Below the pieces are notes generated by a model. That model saw nothing but the letters and a program-made list of their open reading frames with translations. It ran no database searches and was not told the origin of the DNA. Shown piece by piece: positions 5,606 to 5,844 of a stretch of DNA of 5,844 bases (positions within the stretch are counted from its first letter, which is position 1; every line of letters starts with the position of its first letter). A program made the translations under genes and the position numbers. This DNA is from Octadecabacter sp. (lineage in GTDB: Bacteria; Pseudomonadota; Alphaproteobacteria; Rhodobacterales; Rhodobacteraceae), in the NCBI GenBank assembly GCA_003533975.1, contig DQCL01000218.1:1-5844 (forward strand). Reading direction: 5' to 3'.

Positions 5606-5844
5606 TTAAGCCTTTAGTGCCAGTTGCGGGGAAAGCACGTCCATCCCGAGCGCCTTGCCAACAGCGAAATAGGTCAATTGCCCAGCATGAACATTCAGCC
5701 CATTCAACAGATGCGCATCGTCAGTGCAGGCCTGTCGCCAACCTTTGTCCGCCAATGCCAACATGAACGGCATCGTCGCGTTACCAAGGGCAATTGTTGA
5801 TGTGCGTGCTACTGCGCCTGGCATGTTTGCCACGCAGTAGTGCA
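5606..5844 (-). CDS. ald: Alanine dehydrogenase, C-terminal part (partial at window edge)
   Basis: The last 78 codons are visible, with TAA at 5608-5606; the rest of the gene lies past the right edge. The sequence begins [16 protein letters not shown], a well-conserved stretch of alanine dehydrogenases near the C-terminus, and continues with [18 protein letters not shown] and [20 protein letters not shown], also typical of the family. The enzyme oxidises L-alanine to pyruvate and ammonia with NAD+ in the cytoplasm, and it can assimilate ammonia in reverse. The first in-frame GTG (at 5833) is the V of CVANM and is an internal codon, not a start. The gene converges on mscL with a 53-bp gap that holds the mscL terminator. 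Confidence 0.95.
   Translation of the reverse strand, partial: HYCVANMPGAVARTSTIALGNATMPFMLALADKGWRQACTDDAHLLNGLNVHAGQLTYFAVGKALGMDVLSPQLALKA

Noticed and set aside
5566..5766. A 66-codon plus-strand open frame after mscL
   Set aside because: It begins inside the lead-up to the mscL terminator, passes through the hairpin and T-run, and lies antisense to the conserved alanine dehydrogenase C-terminus.

Overview
The window looks like chromosomal DNA of a marine roseobacter-type alphaproteobacterium (Rhodobacteraceae). This rests on mid-50s GC as judged by eye, densely packed genes, and the protein style of PheT, YtoQ and MscL. The genus cannot be fixed from the sequence alone. Nothing here looks like a mobile element, CRISPR array, phage or RNA gene.

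Left part (1-2905, + strand): a tightly coupled cluster. Positions 1-75 hold the last 24 codons of a gene ending in a hydrophobic, probably membrane-spanning helix. Its stop overlaps the ATG of a 145-residue ASCH-domain protein (72-509). That gene's stop in turn overlaps the ATG of pheT (506-2905), the phenylalanyl-tRNA synthetase beta subunit. Both junctions are ATGA overlaps, so the three reading frames are probably co-transcribed and translationally coupled. pheS is likely further upstream but cannot be seen.

Middle part (2902-4986): pheT converges on a LysR-type regulator gene on the minus strand, and their stop codons overlap within a TTAA. The regulator is divergent from a small class I SAM-dependent methyltransferase gene (3873-4505). 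The 83-bp gap holds a near-consensus sigma70 promoter pointing at the regulator gene and a perfect 8-bp palindrome touching its -10 box. Behind the methyltransferase, after 34 bp, comes a YtoQ-family gene (4540-4986). The methyltransferase and ytoQ probably form an operon, and the adjacent regulator is the obvious candidate to control it.

Right part (4987-5844): a 152-bp gap with several competing hairpins leads to mscL (5139-5552), the large-conductance mechanosensitive channel. A textbook intrinsic terminator follows it. The 3' end of a minus-strand alanine dehydrogenase gene (ald) converges on mscL and runs off the window edge.

No clearly new system is visible. The points most worth a second look are the ASCH gene wedged in front of pheT with two ATGA overlaps, the apparently leaderless regulator mRNA, the regulator/methyltransferase/YtoQ module, and the structured leader in front of mscL. 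No gene-free stretch exceeds 300 bases.
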